The notes: generated by a model not told the origin, from the sequence alone. Counted from the stretch's first letter, positions 1 through 9,219 are shown. The stretch: 64,000 nt of DNA from Desulfovibrio sp. (GCF_009712225.1 NZ_WASP01000006.1:707273-771272); one strand, 5' to 3'. A program made the numbers and translations.

Positions 1-618
1 AAAGTGCATGAGATCAAGGCTTTCCTGCGGGTTCATGCCTGCAGCCGGCTCGTCGAGCAGCAAAAGTTTGGGCTCGGTGGCAAGAGCGCGGGCAATTTCA
101 AGCCTGCGCTGCGCGCCATAGGGCAGGCTGCCAGCCTGGTCGTCCAAGTTGGCGCTCAGGTTCACCCTTTCAGCCAGCTGCTTGCTCTTTTCAATGATAG
201 CCGCTTCTTCTTTGTAGAAGGCAGGAATACCCAGCGGAGCCATCCACCACGGGCAGCGCCTGCGCACATGACAGCCAACCATGATGTTTTCAAGCACGGT
301 CATCTGCTGCGAAAGGCGGATATTCTGGAAGGTGCGGGCCATGCCCAGATTACAGATTTCGGCTGGGCCAAGGCCTTTTACGCTCTTGCCGCCAAAAATC
401 ACGTCGCCTTCCTGCGGGGTGTAAAAACCGCTCAGAACATTGAATGCCGTAGTTTTACCAGCGCCGTTGGGACCGATAATGCCCGCAATGGCACCCTTGG
501 GCAGGGCAATGGAAAGATCGCTCACCGCCGTAACGCCGCCAAAACGCATGGTTACGTCCTTGGCCAGCAGCAGCGCGCCCTCGTAATTGGGAGCTGTGGG
601 CAGAATAAATTCGCTCAT
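1..618 (-). CDS. livG: LIV-type ABC importer ATPase LivG (3' end cut off)
   Basis: ATP-binding subunit of a branched-chain amino-acid importer, acting on the cytoplasmic face to drive LivH/LivM. About 206 N-terminal residues are visible before the window ends. Walker A GPNGAGKTT is at residues 49-57, a signature-like LPYGAQRRLEIARAL at 165-179 and Walker B LLLLDEP at 185-191; the order and the extra segment between Walker A and the signature fit LivG rather than LivF. The ATG at 618 overlaps the livM stop by four bases (ATGA), so translation is probably coupled. It is the fourth gene of livK-livH-livM-livG; livF is presumably just outside the window. Confidence 0.95.
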   Translation of the reverse strand, partial: MSEFILPTAPNYEGALLLAKDVTMRFGGVTAVSDLSIALPKGAIAGIIGPNGAGKTTAFNVLSGFYTPQEGDVIFGGKSVKGLGPAEICNLGMARTFQNIRLSQQMTVLENIMVGCHVRRRCPWWMAPLGIPAFYKEEAAIIEKSKQLAERVNLSANLDDQAGSLPYGAQRRLEIARALATEPKLLLLDEPAAGMNPQESLDLMHF

Positions 619-1652
619 GCCTTGCCCCTCCTCAAGAACGCGCCAATAGTCTTCCAGGTTACTTCCCTGGTTCCCATGATGCCCTCACGCCGGTAAAGAA
701 TAATGGCCAGCAGCACCAGCGAAAACACCACCATGCGCATGCCGGGGATGCCAGGTATTTCAAGAAATCCCAGATCGATGGGTTCTTCAATGGCGCGCAG
801 CCACTCCAGCAGAATGGTGATGACCGTGGCGCCCAGCAGACTGCCCGACAATGAACCAAGACCGCCGGCCACAACGAACATCAGCACGTTGAAGGTCAGC
901 AGGAAGTTGAACATCTTGGGGTCGATGGTGGAAAGGTGGGTTCCCAGCAATGCACCGCCCACACCGGCAAAAAAAGCGCCGATGCAGAACGAAAGTACCT
1001 TGTAGCGGAACACGTTGATGCCCATGACCCGGGCGGCAATTTCGTTATCGCGTATGCAGCGCAACACGTTGCCGTAGTTGCTGAACAGGAGCCGCCATAG
1101 CACTATGAGCGTAAAGAGCGTCCATATGTAGCACGAGAGCAGGCTCGCGTGACCAGGTATGCCCTTGATGCCCAGCGAACCGTTGGTCACCGAGGTGGCG
1201 TTGACAATGATAACGCGGATGATTTCGGCAAAGCCCAGGGTGGCAATGCCCAGATAGTCGTCACCGAGCCGCAGCACGGGCACGGCTATGATGAAGGCGA
1301 AGATGGTGGCTACAAACCCGCCCGCCAGAACAGAAACCCAGAAAGGCGTAAACAGGTCGGAGAAAGGCCAGATGATGGGTTCGAGAATCCACATCATCTC
1401 TTTTTGCTCTGGGGTCAGAATGCACAGGGCCGAAACATATGCGCCAATGGCGATAAAACCCGCATGTCCAAGAGAAAACAGACCGGTAAAACCATAAATG
1501 AGATTGAGTGAGAGCGCCAGAATGGCGTTGATGAAAATGAGCTTGGCGATGTAAATCTGATAGTCGCCGAGAAAACTATCTGCCTGGGAGAGCACAAGGC
1601 CAAACAGCAGCATGACCATGATGCTCAGAAGTGTGCTTCTGTTCAGGCGCAT
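615..1652 (-). CDS. livM: LIV-type ABC importer permease LivM
   Basis: Inner-membrane permease of 345 residues that pairs with LivH to form the channel of the branched-chain amino-acid importer. It has multiple hydrophobic helices, the family segment LSLNLIYGFTGLFSLGHAGF near residue 46 and the EAA-like cytoplasmic loop around ALRASREND-like sequence CIRDNEIAARVMGIN that contacts the ATPase. The ATG at 1652 shares one base with the livH stop (TAATG) and the stop overlaps the livG start, so the three genes are translationally chained. Length is normal for the family. Confidence 0.95.
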   Translation of the reverse strand: MRLNRSTLLSIMVMLLFGLVLSQADSFLGDYQIYIAKLIFINAILALSLNLIYGFTGLFSLGHAGFIAIGAYVSALCILTPEQKEMMWILEPIIWPFSDLFTPFWVSVLAGGFVATIFAFIIAVPVLRLGDDYLGIATLGFAEIIRVIIVNATSVTNGSLGIKGIPGHASLLSCYIWTLFTLIVLWRLLFSNYGNVLRCIRDNEIAARVMGINVFRYKVLSFCIGAFFAGVGGALLGTHLSTIDPKMFNFLLTFNVLMFVVAGGLGSLSGSLLGATVITILLEWLRAIEEPIDLGFLEIPGIPGMRMVVFSLVLLAIILYRREGIMGTREVTWKTIGAFLRRGKA

Positions 1653-2545
1653 TAGATTTTCTCCTCCATTCGCTCGCCCAGCAGACCCGTGGGCTTGAAC
1701 AGCAGCACGAGCACCAGCAGCACAAAGGCAAAGGCGTCGCGATACCCAGAAAGCTCAGGCATGAAGGCCACGGTCATGATTTCCACAAAGCCCAGGGCAA
1801 CACCGCCGATAACAGCGCCCTGGATGGAACCGATACCGCCAAAAACGGCGGCGATAAAGGCCTTGAGACCAGGCATGATGCCCATGTAGGGGTGCACCTG
1901 CGGGTAGCGCAGGGCCCACATAATGCCCGATGCCGCCGCAAGCGCGGAGCCGATACCAAAGGTAAGGGCGATAATGTTGTCTACTCGCACGCCCAAAAGC
2001 CGAGTTGTTTCAATGTCTTTTGAGATGGCGCGCATGGCCAGACCGGGCTTGGTGCGGTAGACCACATACAAAAGAATGCCCACAAGCACTATGGTCATAG
2101 CGGGCACAAAGGCCGTGAGGGGCAAAATACGTATGCCGCCGAGCTGCCATTCGGAAACCAGCCATTCGGGCTGCAACACGGGGCGAGGCTGGCCGGTAAA
2201 AATAACCACGGCGAGGCTTTCAATAAAAAATGACACCGCAATGGCGCTGATAAGCGCCGAAATACGGGGGGCATCGCGCAGGGGCCTATAGGCGATCCTT
2301 TCCACAAGGATACCGAGCATGCTGGCGCCTAAAACGGCGACCACAGCGGCTACACCCCAAGGCCAGCCAAAGGCGAATGTACCGAAAAATACAAAATACG
2401 CGCCCAGCATCAAAATATCGCCGTGGGCGAAGTTGATCAGGCGAAGAATGCCGTAAACCATGGTGTAGCCGATGGCAATAAGCGCATACAGCGAACCAAG
2501 GGTCAGGGCGTTGAAACAGTGCTGCAAAAACATGTCAAGGCTCAT
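1652..2545 (-). CDS. livH: LIV-type ABC importer permease LivH
   Basis: Second permease of the importer, 297 residues, highly hydrophobic. The N-terminus runs MSLDMFLQHCFNALTLGSLY and is followed by the LivH-typical LINFAHGDILMLGAY. The frame is open further upstream to 2611, but the ATG at 2545 is preceded by a good Shine-Dalgarno (GAGGTGG) at proper spacing and starts at the conserved end, so it was chosen. It is separated from livK by a terminator-like hairpin, so it is probably expressed by read-through at a lower level than the binding protein. Confidence 0.95.
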   Translation of the reverse strand: MSLDMFLQHCFNALTLGSLYALIAIGYTMVYGILRLINFAHGDILMLGAYFVFFGTFAFGWPWGVAAVVAVLGASMLGILVERIAYRPLRDAPRISALISAIAVSFFIESLAVVIFTGQPRPVLQPEWLVSEWQLGGIRILPLTAFVPAMTIVLVGILLYVVYRTKPGLAMRAISKDIETTRLLGVRVDNIIALTFGIGSALAAASGIMWALRYPQVHPYMGIMPGLKAFIAAVFGGIGSIQGAVIGGVALGFVEIMTVAFMPELSGYRDAFAFVLLVLVLLFKPTGLLGERMEEKI

Positions 2546-2620
2546 GGGCCACCTCAGCGCCTCGCAACGGACAAAAGGCCACACAGGCCCCCTCCGCCCG
2601 AACAGCGGCAAAAAAATGAA

Positions 2621-2653
2621 AAAAGCGCCCCGCGGCGAATGCCACCGCGGGGC
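2621..2653 (-). terminator. Attenuating terminator between livK and livH
   Basis: On the minus strand a perfect 9-bp stem GCCCCGCGG / CCGCGGGGC (2627-2635 with 2645-2653, 9-nt loop) is followed by a run rich in T. It sits in the 123-bp gap after livK, so it probably limits read-through into livHMG, the usual arrangement for an abundant binding protein. Confidence 0.8.
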
Positions 2654-2668
2654 TGATCAGATGCAAAC

Positions 2669-3814
2669 TTATTTGGGGGTTACTTCACCCACGTAAACGC
2701 GCTTGCCATCTTTGTATTCAATGATGCCCACGGGCATTTCTGCGTCATGGGTCTTGTTGATGGTCAGCAGGCCCAGAGCAGTGGGCAGATCCTTGGTTTC
2801 CGCCAGGGCCTTGGCAATAGCCTTGGGATCAGCGGAATTGGCGCGCTTGATGGCGTCGAGGATCAGGAAGTAGGTGTTGTAGCCGAGGGCACCGTTAACG
2901 TTGGTTTCCTTGTCAGGATAGGCGGCCTTCCAGGCTTCGGTGAAGCGCTTGGCGGCGGGGCTCATGTTGGGCATGGCCGGGTCGTAAGGGAAGGTGGTGT
3001 GCAGGAAGCCTTCGGCAGCCTTGCCACCCAGCTTGAGGGTGTCGGGGTTGTCCATGGCGTCAGCGCCCATGAGGCGGAACTTGGCGCCCAGTTCGCGGGC
3101 CTGCTTCATGATGATGGCGCCTTCGGCGAAGTACGCGGGCATGAAGACGATGTCAGGCTTTTTGGCGATCAGTTCGGTGAGCTGGGCGGTGAAGTCCTGG
3201 TCGCCGGAGCTGTACTTGAGGGTAGCAACAATTTCGCCACCAAGCTTCTTGAAGTCGCGGGTGAAGAAGCTGGAGAGGCCCACAGCGTAGTCGCTGGTCA
3301 TGTCCATGAGCACGGCGGCCTTGCGGAAGCCGAGGGTTTCATAGGCATAGGTAGCGGCAGCGGCGCCCTGGTAGGGATCGATGAAGCAGGCGCGGAAGTA
3401 GTACTTCTTGCCCTGGGTCACGAGGGGGTTGGTGCACGAGGTGCCCACGCCGGGCACGGCGGCCTTTTCGGCCACTTCAGCGCCGGCCATGGCCAGCGAG
3501 GAACCGTAGGTACCGATCAGGGCCACGACTTTGTCGCGTTCCACAAGGCGCTTGACGGCGTTGGCCGATTCGACCTTGTCGGACTTGTTGTCAACCACCA
3601 CCAGTTCAACGGGGCGATCGAGCACCTTGGGCATTTCCTTCTGGGCGAGACGCACGCCCTCAAGTTCGAGCTGGCCGCCAAAGGCGTTCTGCCCGGTCAG
3701 GGGAAGGTACACACCAATTTTGATGGGGCCGGCATCAGCGGCAAGCGCCTGCCCGGCAACGCCGAAGGTCAGCGCCAGACCAGCCAGCGCGGCAAGAAAT
3801 TTACCCATTTTCAT
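2669..3814 (-). CDS. livK: Branched-chain amino-acid binding protein LivK/LivJ
   Basis: Periplasmic solute-binding protein of 381 residues that captures the amino acid and delivers it to LivHM. A clear signal peptide covers residues 1-25 (MKMGKFLAALAGLALTFGVA then GQALAADA, cleavage after ALA). The mature start PIKIGVYLPLTGQNAFGG and the later TNPLVTQGKKYYFRAC are typical of the Peripla_BP_6 fold. GGAGG precedes the first ATG by 7 bases; a second ATG lies two codons in. It heads the liv operon, has its own promoter and is followed by an attenuating hairpin. The exact ligand cannot be read from sequence. Confidence 0.93.
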   Translation of the reverse strand: MKMGKFLAALAGLALTFGVAGQALAADAGPIKIGVYLPLTGQNAFGGQLELEGVRLAQKEMPKVLDRPVELVVVDNKSDKVESANAVKRLVERDKVVALIGTYGSSLAMAGAEVAEKAAVPGVGTSCTNPLVTQGKKYYFRACFIDPYQGAAAATYAYETLGFRKAAVLMDMTSDYAVGLSSFFTRDFKKLGGEIVATLKYSSGDQDFTAQLTELIAKKPDIVFMPAYFAEGAIIMKQARELGAKFRLMGADAMDNPDTLKLGGKAAEGFLHTTFPYDPAMPNMSPAAKRFTEAWKAAYPDKETNVNGALGYNTYFLILDAIKRANSADPKAIAKALAETKDLPTALGLLTINKTHDAEMPVGIIEYKDGKRVYVGEVTPK

Positions 3815-3876
3815 CCTAACCCTCCAGAGGTTGTGCGTTCAGAGCGGCCTTTCCATAAGTAGGCCGGTCACTCCCT

Positions 3877-3905
3877 ACTATAGCCGAGTTGCCTTCAGGC
3901 TGCAA
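3877..3905 (-). promoter_or_regulatory. Probable sigma-70 promoter of the liv operon
   Basis: Reading the minus strand, TTGCAG (3900-3905) is 17 bases from TATAGT (3877-3882). The -10 box matches consensus in five of six positions and lies about 65 bases before the livK start. Confidence 0.55.
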
Positions 3906-3931
3906 TTGTAATTAGCTGACCTTTCAGCAAC

Positions 3932-5743
3932 TCATAGACAACACGCGGCATAACGCGCAAAAAGGCGCGCGTCTGGCCTCGAGAACCTGTCCCACTCTGC
4001 CGTAAGAGCCAGTCCTGGAACAATGGCCCGTACAACGGGAATATCAAAATCCTTTCTGGTCAGATCCACATACAATGGACTTCTGCCGTGCGCCGCAAGC
4101 ACCGCCTCAAGCAGGCGACGGTTGGCGCGGGGGGAGGGCAGGCTGTAATCCGGCAAGTCCTCTAACACACGAATGGGCAGTCCGGCTAGTCCTGATCCTG
4201 AGGGAACCGGGGGTTTTGTTTGTGAGGTCGAATACGGCCACGGCGTTTCTGTAAGCGCCGCCAGCGCCGCACGCGCACCGCACAGGTTTGCGCCGGTGGC
4301 CCGCGCCACCCTGCCATCGCGCCCGGTAACAAAACACTGGTACACGGGCAGGCCAAGCTCGGTGGTCAGGTCCTGAAACTGCACACGTATGCCGCAGGCG
4401 GCATAATCATCAAGCAGCGACTGCACCATTTTATCGTGGCTGCGCAGCGCAAAACAGCGGGTACGGCTGTAGGGCGTGGTTGCCTCCGCGTCGCGTTCGG
4501 CAATTTCCGTCAGGGCCGCCACCACGGCTTCATCCATGATGTTGCCCGAGGCAAGCCCGGTGGAACCGCCAGCCAGAAACAGCGCATGCTCGTCAAGATT
4601 GCAGAAAAGAAACACCGCCTGAGCCGGAACCAGAACTGTTGCCCCGGCCGTGTCGCTGGCAGGCAACCAGTGCAGGGGAGCATCCAGATACGGGGCCTCA
4701 AGGGGCAGCAGGTTGGGATCAAGAGCAGCCCTGCCCTGCTCCACCAGCTCGGAAAGGCGTGCCAGCGTCAGGGGTAGGTCTGTCTTGCGGTTCAGAATCA
4801 TGCCCGCATTGTCATTCCCAGAATTGCCACGCCCAACGCTCACATAGGTGCTGGCGCGCTCTACAATTTCCATGGCGTATGAAGCCCGGGCCCCGGCAAG
4901 CGAAAGTCCGCGACCATAGGCCGTGGCCTTACCCTTGAGCGTATGCCGCACAGAACCGCTGTCAACGGCAACATCCACCTGCCATCCGCGCATTAGCGCG
5001 ATGGGCGAAAGTGAAGCCTCGTGGCGCATTTCCGGGCCATCAACAACACCGTTTTCCATCAGGGCATCAAGGGCGCGCAGGTAGGTTTCCTGCGCTGGCG
5101 GCCGCTGCCATGGCTCCCATTCTTCGGCCTTGAGCCTTGTGTGTTGCTGCGCCAGTTCGTCGGCGTGTGCCGCCATGCGGCGGGCAACGGCATTGATGGC
5201 CTCGGCGCTGAAAAGTGGCGCCACTCCCGTTTCATCAGGGCGCGGCAGAGTGTGGTGATCGCAGATATTGGAGCGGAAAAGAGCGCTCCAGGCAGCAGCC
5301 GTGGCGTGGTCGGGCAAACTGGCCGCCCGCAGGTATACGGCGGGGCTGTACTCAACCAGCCGAATGGCTGCGTCTACAGGTAAGACCGTCTGCACGCCGT
5401 CGCCCTGCAACAGGTCGCTGCCAAGCAGCGCGCATTCGGCAAGCAAGGCGGCCAAAACCGGTCGCGTAAAGGTGTCACTGCCTACGTTGTAACTGGCTGC
5501 GGCAAGGGCGCGCAGTTCGCTCTGCGGCATGCCCGCCAGAAGGCGCAACAGGTGCAGATGCAGAAAATCATCCATGGGCACAGCTTCAAGCCGGGCCAAT
5601 GCCTGCTCAAAACTCAGGCTCTGGGGAGGAACACACGAAAAATAGCCTGTAGTGGCCTGCGTTTGTTCGTGAGTGTAGGCATAATCCAGCACAGGCAGTT
5701 CAGAGGTCTGGCTGGCTGGCGGAACTGAATCATTGTCCTTCAT
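3932..5743 (-). CDS. YcaO-domain protein
   Basis: A 603-residue protein with a YcaO (ATP-dependent backbone-activating) domain in the C-terminal two thirds. Visible signatures are KATAYGRGLSLAGARASYAM with EIVERAS, and the hallmark STGLASG followed by EAVVAALTEIAERDAE, which in characterised YcaO enzymes belong to the ATP-binding core. The N-terminal part (about 1-230) is alpha-helical in composition and not recognised. The protein ends in ARYAACCL, so the proline-rich C-terminus of azoline-forming YcaO enzymes is absent. No peptide precursor or dehydrogenase gene is nearby, so a peptide-modifying role is not supported. It lies downstream of the L13-S9 pair but behind strong terminators and is probably monocistronic. 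Confidence 0.85.
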   Translation of the reverse strand: MKDNDSVPPASQTSELPVLDYAYTHEQTQATTGYFSCVPPQSLSFEQALARLEAVPMDDFLHLHLLRLLAGMPQSELRALAAASYNVGSDTFTRPVLAALLAECALLGSDLLQGDGVQTVLPVDAAIRLVEYSPAVYLRAASLPDHATAAAWSALFRSNICDHHTLPRPDETGVAPLFSAEAINAVARRMAAHADELAQQHTRLKAEEWEPWQRPPAQETYLRALDALMENGVVDGPEMRHEASLSPIALMRGWQVDVAVDSGSVRHTLKGKATAYGRGLSLAGARASYAMEIVERASTYVSVGRGNSGNDNAGMILNRKTDLPLTLARLSELVEQGRAALDPNLLPLEAPYLDAPLHWLPASDTAGATVLVPAQAVFLFCNLDEHALFLAGGSTGLASGNIMDEAVVAALTEIAERDAEATTPYSRTRCFALRSHDKMVQSLLDDYAACGIRVQFQDLTTELGLPVYQCFVTGRDGRVARATGANLCGARAALAALTETPWPYSTSQTKPPVPSGSGLAGLPIRVLEDLPDYSLPSPRANRRLLEAVLAAHGRSPLYVDLTRKDFDIPVVRAIVPGLALTAEWDRFSRPDARLFARYAACCL

Positions 5744-5872
5744 AACAACCCCAATAGTGTGGGTTTGGCCGAGGCGGTTTTCATTGCAAAGTTTGCCGAC
5801 CAGATTTTGCCGGGAAACCCCCGGTCAGGGCAAGCGGCTACTTTCATACAAAACTACTCAGGAACGCCGCCA

Positions 5873-5937
5873 AAAAAAAGCGGGCCGACATGCGACCCGC
5901 CATAAAAAAGGGAAGCCCTCCCAAGAGAGGGCTTCCC
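5873..5937 (-). terminator. Tandem terminators after rpsI
   Basis: Two hairpins follow rpsI on the minus strand: a perfect 11-bp stem GGGAAGCCCTC / GAGGGCTTCCC (5910-5937) with TTTTTT, then an imperfect GCGGG...CCCGC stem (5880-5900) with eight T. Double terminators suit a strongly transcribed ribosomal operon. Confidence 0.9.
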
Positions 5938-5948
5938 GTAAAGGCATA

Positions 5949-6341
5949 TTAACGCTTGGAGTACTGGTACCGGGCGCGGGCAGCGCGCAGACCGTACTTT
6001 TTACGTTCTTTCTTGCGGGCGTCGCGGGTAAGGAAGCCAGCTTTTTTGAGAATGGGGCGCAGAGCCGGATCAACCAGCAGCAGCGCACGGGAAATACCGT
6101 GGCGCACGGCTTCGGCCTGGCCGGTAACGCCGCCACCGGCAACGTTAACGCGAATGTCAAATTTGTCGGCCAGCTTGGCAAGAACCAGGGGCTGACGGAT
6201 GATCATTTGCAGCGTCTTACGAGGAAAATAATCCTCAAAGGAGCGACCGTTAACCGTGATGCCGCCGGAACCGGCGTAAATGCGGGTACGGGCCGTTGCG
6301 GTCTTGCGGCGGCCGGTGCCGTATTCAAATTTCTCGCTCAT
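5949..6341 (-). CDS. rpsI: 30S ribosomal protein S9
   Basis: Small-subunit protein S9, 130 residues, the usual length. The N-terminal [15 protein letters not shown], the central [23 protein letters not shown] segment and the basic C-terminal tail ending YQYSKR, which reaches the P-site tRNA in ribosomes, are all present. It follows rplM with a 13-bp gap; rplM-rpsI is a conserved pair in bacteria. A Shine-Dalgarno-like GGAGTAAAGAGCC precedes the ATG. Confidence 0.98.
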   Translation of the reverse strand: MSEKFEYGTGRRKTATARTRIYAGSGGITVNGRSFEDYFPRKTLQMIIRQPLVLAKLADKFDIRVNVAGGGVTGQAEAVRHGISRALLLVDPALRPILKKAGFLTRDARKKERKKYGLRAARARYQYSKR

Positions 6342-6354
6342 GGCTCTTTACTCC

Positions 6355-6789
6355 TTAATGCGGCAGCGTCAGCGGCTGGGGATTCTGGGCCGTATGCGGA
6401 TGTTCGGACCCGGCGTAAATCTTCAGTTTCTTCAGCATGGCGCGGCCCAGACGATTCTTGGGCAGCATGCCACGCACCGCAGCGGTGAGCACGCGGGCGG
6501 GCTTGTCAGCCAGCATGTCGCCGAGTTGGGTGGTCTTGAGGCCGCCCACCCAGCCAGAATGCCGGTAGTACTTTTTGTCGGTCATTTTCTTGCCGGTGAC
6601 CTTAATTTTTTCGCAGTTCACAACCACGATAAAATCACCGTTATCCATATGGGGAGCGAATTCGGGCTTGTGCTTGCCGCGCAGGCGGTGGGCGATCTGG
6701 CTGGCCAGACGGCCGAGCACCTGATCCTGAGCGTCAACCACGAACCATTCACGGTTGATGTCTTTGGGGGTGGGGCTGAACGTCTTCAT
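6355..6789 (-). CDS. rplM: 50S ribosomal protein L13
   Basis: Large-subunit protein L13, 144 residues, normal length. It begins [20 protein letters not shown] and carries the family motifs [19 protein letters not shown] and [20 protein letters not shown] lies 6 bases before the ATG. It is first of the rplM-rpsI pair and is transcribed away from the HD-domain gene on the other strand. Confidence 0.98.
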   Translation of the reverse strand: MKTFSPTPKDINREWFVVDAQDQVLGRLASQIAHRLRGKHKPEFAPHMDNGDFIVVVNCEKIKVTGKKMTDKKYYRHSGWVGGLKTTQLGDMLADKPARVLTAAVRGMLPKNRLGRAMLKKLKIYAGSEHPHTAQNPQPLTLPH

Positions 6790-6901
6790 CGGAGTGACTC
6801 CTCACATCTGCAAATATCAGCGGCCATCAAGGCAGCAAAAAGATCCATTGCGCGATGTGCCGTCGAACGGGGATGACGACAATATCGCAGTAAAGGCAGC
6901 C

Positions 6902-6930
6902 TCAATACTATAAACGCCAAAGGCTGTCAA
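6902..6930 (-). promoter_or_regulatory. Likely rplM promoter
   Basis: On the minus strand a perfect TTGACA (6925-6930) is followed by an AT-rich stretch containing TATAGTATTG (6902-6913 region). The best -10 register is uncertain (TATAGT at 12, TATTGA at 17 bases), so only the -35 is firm. Confidence 0.45.
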
Positions 6931-6937
6931 GCTTTCG

Positions 6938-7012
6938 CCCCATATGGGGGAGAAAAACTGGCCATTTCGGCGATACACCGCAGCAGGAACATGGCTGGTT
7001 ACAGGCGTAACC
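6938..7012. promoter_or_regulatory. Palindromes between divergent rplM and HD-domain genes
   Basis: The 370-bp divergent region holds a perfect 12-bp palindrome CCCCATATGGGG (6938-6949), just upstream of the rplM -35, and GGTTAC-AGGC-GTAACC (6997-7012). They could be operators; no regulator can be assigned from sequence. Confidence 0.3.
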
Positions 7013-7089
7013 GCATGTCCAAAAAATCGGGGAACCGCCTGACGTGCACTAGAACGCGCGGCGCTTTCCCGGTAACGGCGTTGAAGCTC

Positions 7090-7118
7090 TTGAGCTTTAC
7101 CCCATCCCCCTCTATAGT
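7090..7118 (+). promoter_or_regulatory. Probable promoter of the HD-domain gene
   Basis: TTGAGC (7090-7095), a 17-base spacer and TATAGT (7113-7118) lie 42 bases before the start codon at 7160. Confidence 0.5.
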
Positions 7119-7159
7119 GCAAACTGTTTTTTGCGCTGCCATTTTCTGGGAGGGATACA

Positions 7160-8398
7160 ATGCCCGTAATTCGCAAAAATCTGCTTCAACTCATCTTTTC
7201 TGGTGCGTACCTGCTGCGCTGGAACGACAAGCTGCGCCCCGTGGAACTGCTTGAAACCGACAAACAGGCCCATAAAATGCTGCTGGCCTGCGTACTGTGG
7301 CACGAAAACTCGCGCCACCTGCCCGATGCAGAGCGTGTGGCTCTTGCAACAGAGGTAATAGAAGGCGGGTTGTTTGACTATTTTTACCGTCTCATCATTA
7401 CCGACGTTAAGCCCCCCATCTACTATAAAATCAAGGAAAATCCAGAGCAGTTCCGTCAGCTTACAGAACACGTGCTCGACAAGCTCGAGCCTGCTCTCGC
7501 CCCGCTCGGCCCCTTTTGGGAACGCATGCGGCAATGGCACGCAAGCCCGGACGACGACACTCCTGCACGCCGCATACTCACCGCCGCCCACCTGTTTGCC
7601 TCGCAGTGGGAGTTCAAGCTCATAGAGCCGCTCAATTCTCCCTTTGACGACGAAATGGGCGACATTGGCCAGTCCTTTCCCGACCGGCTGGACACCTTTA
7701 CCGACCTGAGTGGGCTCGCAGCCATGCGCACCCCCGGCACCGCCCTGGCACGTCTGGCCAACCTGTGCGGTCAGCTGCGCTTTCAGGTTCGATGGACGCA
7801 GGCGCCCCGTATTCCCGCCACTTCGGTGCTGGGCCATATGTTTATTGTTGCAAGCTATGCCTATTTTTTCAGCCTTGCGGTAGAGGCCTGCCCCGCGCGC
7901 GCCAACAACAACTTTTTCTGCGGGCTGTTTCACGATCTGCCCGAGGTGCTCACCCGCGACATTATTTCGCCGGTCAAGCAATCCATTTCAGACCTGCCAA
8001 AAATCATCAAGGAATACGAGGACAAAGAACTTGAGCGGCGCGTTTTCGGCCCTCTGAAGGGCGAGGGCTTTACCTCGCTGGTTGAGCGCATTGAATATTA
8101 CCTTGGTGCGGCTGTTGGCTCTGAATTTCAGGAATGCGTGCAAGAAAACGGCGTGGTGCGTGCAGTTGAGGGCTTTCAGGGTCTTGCGGCCTGCAACTAC
8201 GATGCCCTTGACCCCAAGGACGGCCAGCTCATAAAGGTATGCGACAATCTGGCAGCCTTTCTTGAAGCCCACAGCTCCATTCGTAATGGCGTTTCTTCAC
8301 CACACCTGCTTGAAGCATGCGTGCGCCTGCAAACACGGTTGCGCGAGCACTCGCCTGCGGGCCTGGGCCTTGATGCCCTTCTTGCCGACTTTGACTAA
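7160..8398 (+). CDS. HD-domain (YfbR-like) phosphohydrolase
   Basis: A 412-residue cytoplasmic protein with a metal-dependent HD hydrolase domain in its second half. The metal ligands are visible in order: H in LGHMFIVASYAYFF, HD in CGLFHDLPEVLTRDI, and D in KVCDNLAAFLEA. The segment HDLPEVLTRDIISPVK resembles the YfbR-like 5'-nucleotidase group, which acts on deoxynucleoside monophosphates, but the protein is about twice the length of YfbR and the N-terminal 200 residues are unassigned, so the substrate is unknown. A strong GGGAGGG precedes the ATG. The downstream secreted protein starts 13 bases after the stop and is probably co-transcribed. Confidence 0.85.
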   Translation: MPVIRKNLLQLIFSGAYLLRWNDKLRPVELLETDKQAHKMLLACVLWHENSRHLPDAERVALATEVIEGGLFDYFYRLIITDVKPPIYYKIKENPEQFRQLTEHVLDKLEPALAPLGPFWERMRQWHASPDDDTPARRILTAAHLFASQWEFKLIEPLNSPFDDEMGDIGQSFPDRLDTFTDLSGLAAMRTPGTALARLANLCGQLRFQVRWTQAPRIPATSVLGHMFIVASYAYFFSLAVEACPARANNNFFCGLFHDLPEVLTRDIISPVKQSISDLPKIIKEYEDKELERRVFGPLKGEGFTSLVERIEYYLGAAVGSEFQECVQENGVVRAVEGFQGLAACNYDALDPKDGQLIKVCDNLAAFLEAHSSIRNGVSSPHLLEACVRLQTRLREHSPAGLGLDALLADFD

Positions 8399-8411
8399 CC
8401 CTACCATTACC

Positions 8412-9155
8412 ATGAAAACATTTCGCCCTACCGTAAGAACACACCTGCTGCTTGTGACAGCAGCCATGATCTGCCTGATTGTTGCCACCCCGCGCCCCTG
8501 TGCGGCTCTGGCTATTTCCAAAGGACTGCCTTTTTATGCGCAGGATATGGAATTTTATTATCAGCACCAACGGGTAGAATCCCTGCCCGGTATTTTGCGT
8601 ACCTTCGACTCGCAGGGAGTGCTGCACGACAGTCTGAAACAGATAATGCTGGCCGCTTTTTTAGGGCAGGTGCTGCGCAACCCCGAAGCCAGGCAACGCC
8701 TGCTGCCCCCACCCGCAACACTGAGCCGTGATGGCCGTCGTACCCTCGCCTGGGCCGTGCACTTTGCGCAGCTGCCCGACGAACCCGCTCTGCTCACCAG
8801 CCTGCTGCAACCTTCTGACAGTCTGCTGCTAGACCAGATTCGCAACAGTCCCGCCTCACTGACAACATGGGATATCTATTCGGAAAAATCGGTGTTGCAG
8901 ATGTACTGGGCGGCCTTTATGGCCACAGGAAACAATGATTTTCTCGATGTTATCATTCGCGCCGCGCTGCGCTATGCACGCCTGAATGCAGAAGGGTTGC
9001 GCAATGAGGATGGCTTTTCTGTATGCGCTGCCGCAGCGGCATCACTGTACGAGTTTTCACCCCGTCATGTTGCCGTAAAAAACCGCGTTGAGCAGTTTCT
9101 GCAAGGTGCCACAGGAGCAGAGGCCGAAACGCTGCGCATCATTCTGCGCAGGTAA
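8412..9155 (+). CDS. Secreted hypothetical protein
   Basis: Not a family I recognise. From the ATG at 8412 the product has 247 residues, beginning with a signal peptide (hydrophobic LLLVTAAMICLIVA, cleavage near CAALA). The frame is open upstream, but that part overlaps the HD gene in another phase and lacks a signal peptide. The mature part is helical, with alternating hydrophobic positions suggestive of repeat-like helices (LTSLLQPSDSLLLDQIRNS). There is no clear Shine-Dalgarno, so translation may depend on coupling to the HD gene 13 bases upstream. It ends before a strong bidirectional terminator. Confidence 0.75.
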   Translation: MKTFRPTVRTHLLLVTAAMICLIVATPRPCAALAISKGLPFYAQDMEFYYQHQRVESLPGILRTFDSQGVLHDSLKQIMLAAFLGQVLRNPEARQRLLPPPATLSRDGRRTLAWAVHFAQLPDEPALLTSLLQPSDSLLLDQIRNSPASLTTWDIYSEKSVLQMYWAAFMATGNNDFLDVIIRAALRYARLNAEGLRNEDGFSVCAAAAASLYEFSPRHVAVKNRVEQFLQGATGAEAETLRIILRR

Positions 9156-9219
9156 ATTCGAAACGGTTGTACAGACCAACCAGCCTGATACGCACATATC
9201 TGACACTCATGCCCAATAA

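Noticed and set aside
3932..5743. Azoline-containing peptide (TOMM) gene cluster around the YcaO gene
   Set aside because: No precursor peptide, dehydrogenase, protease or exporter gene is nearby, and the C-terminus lacks the proline-rich end.
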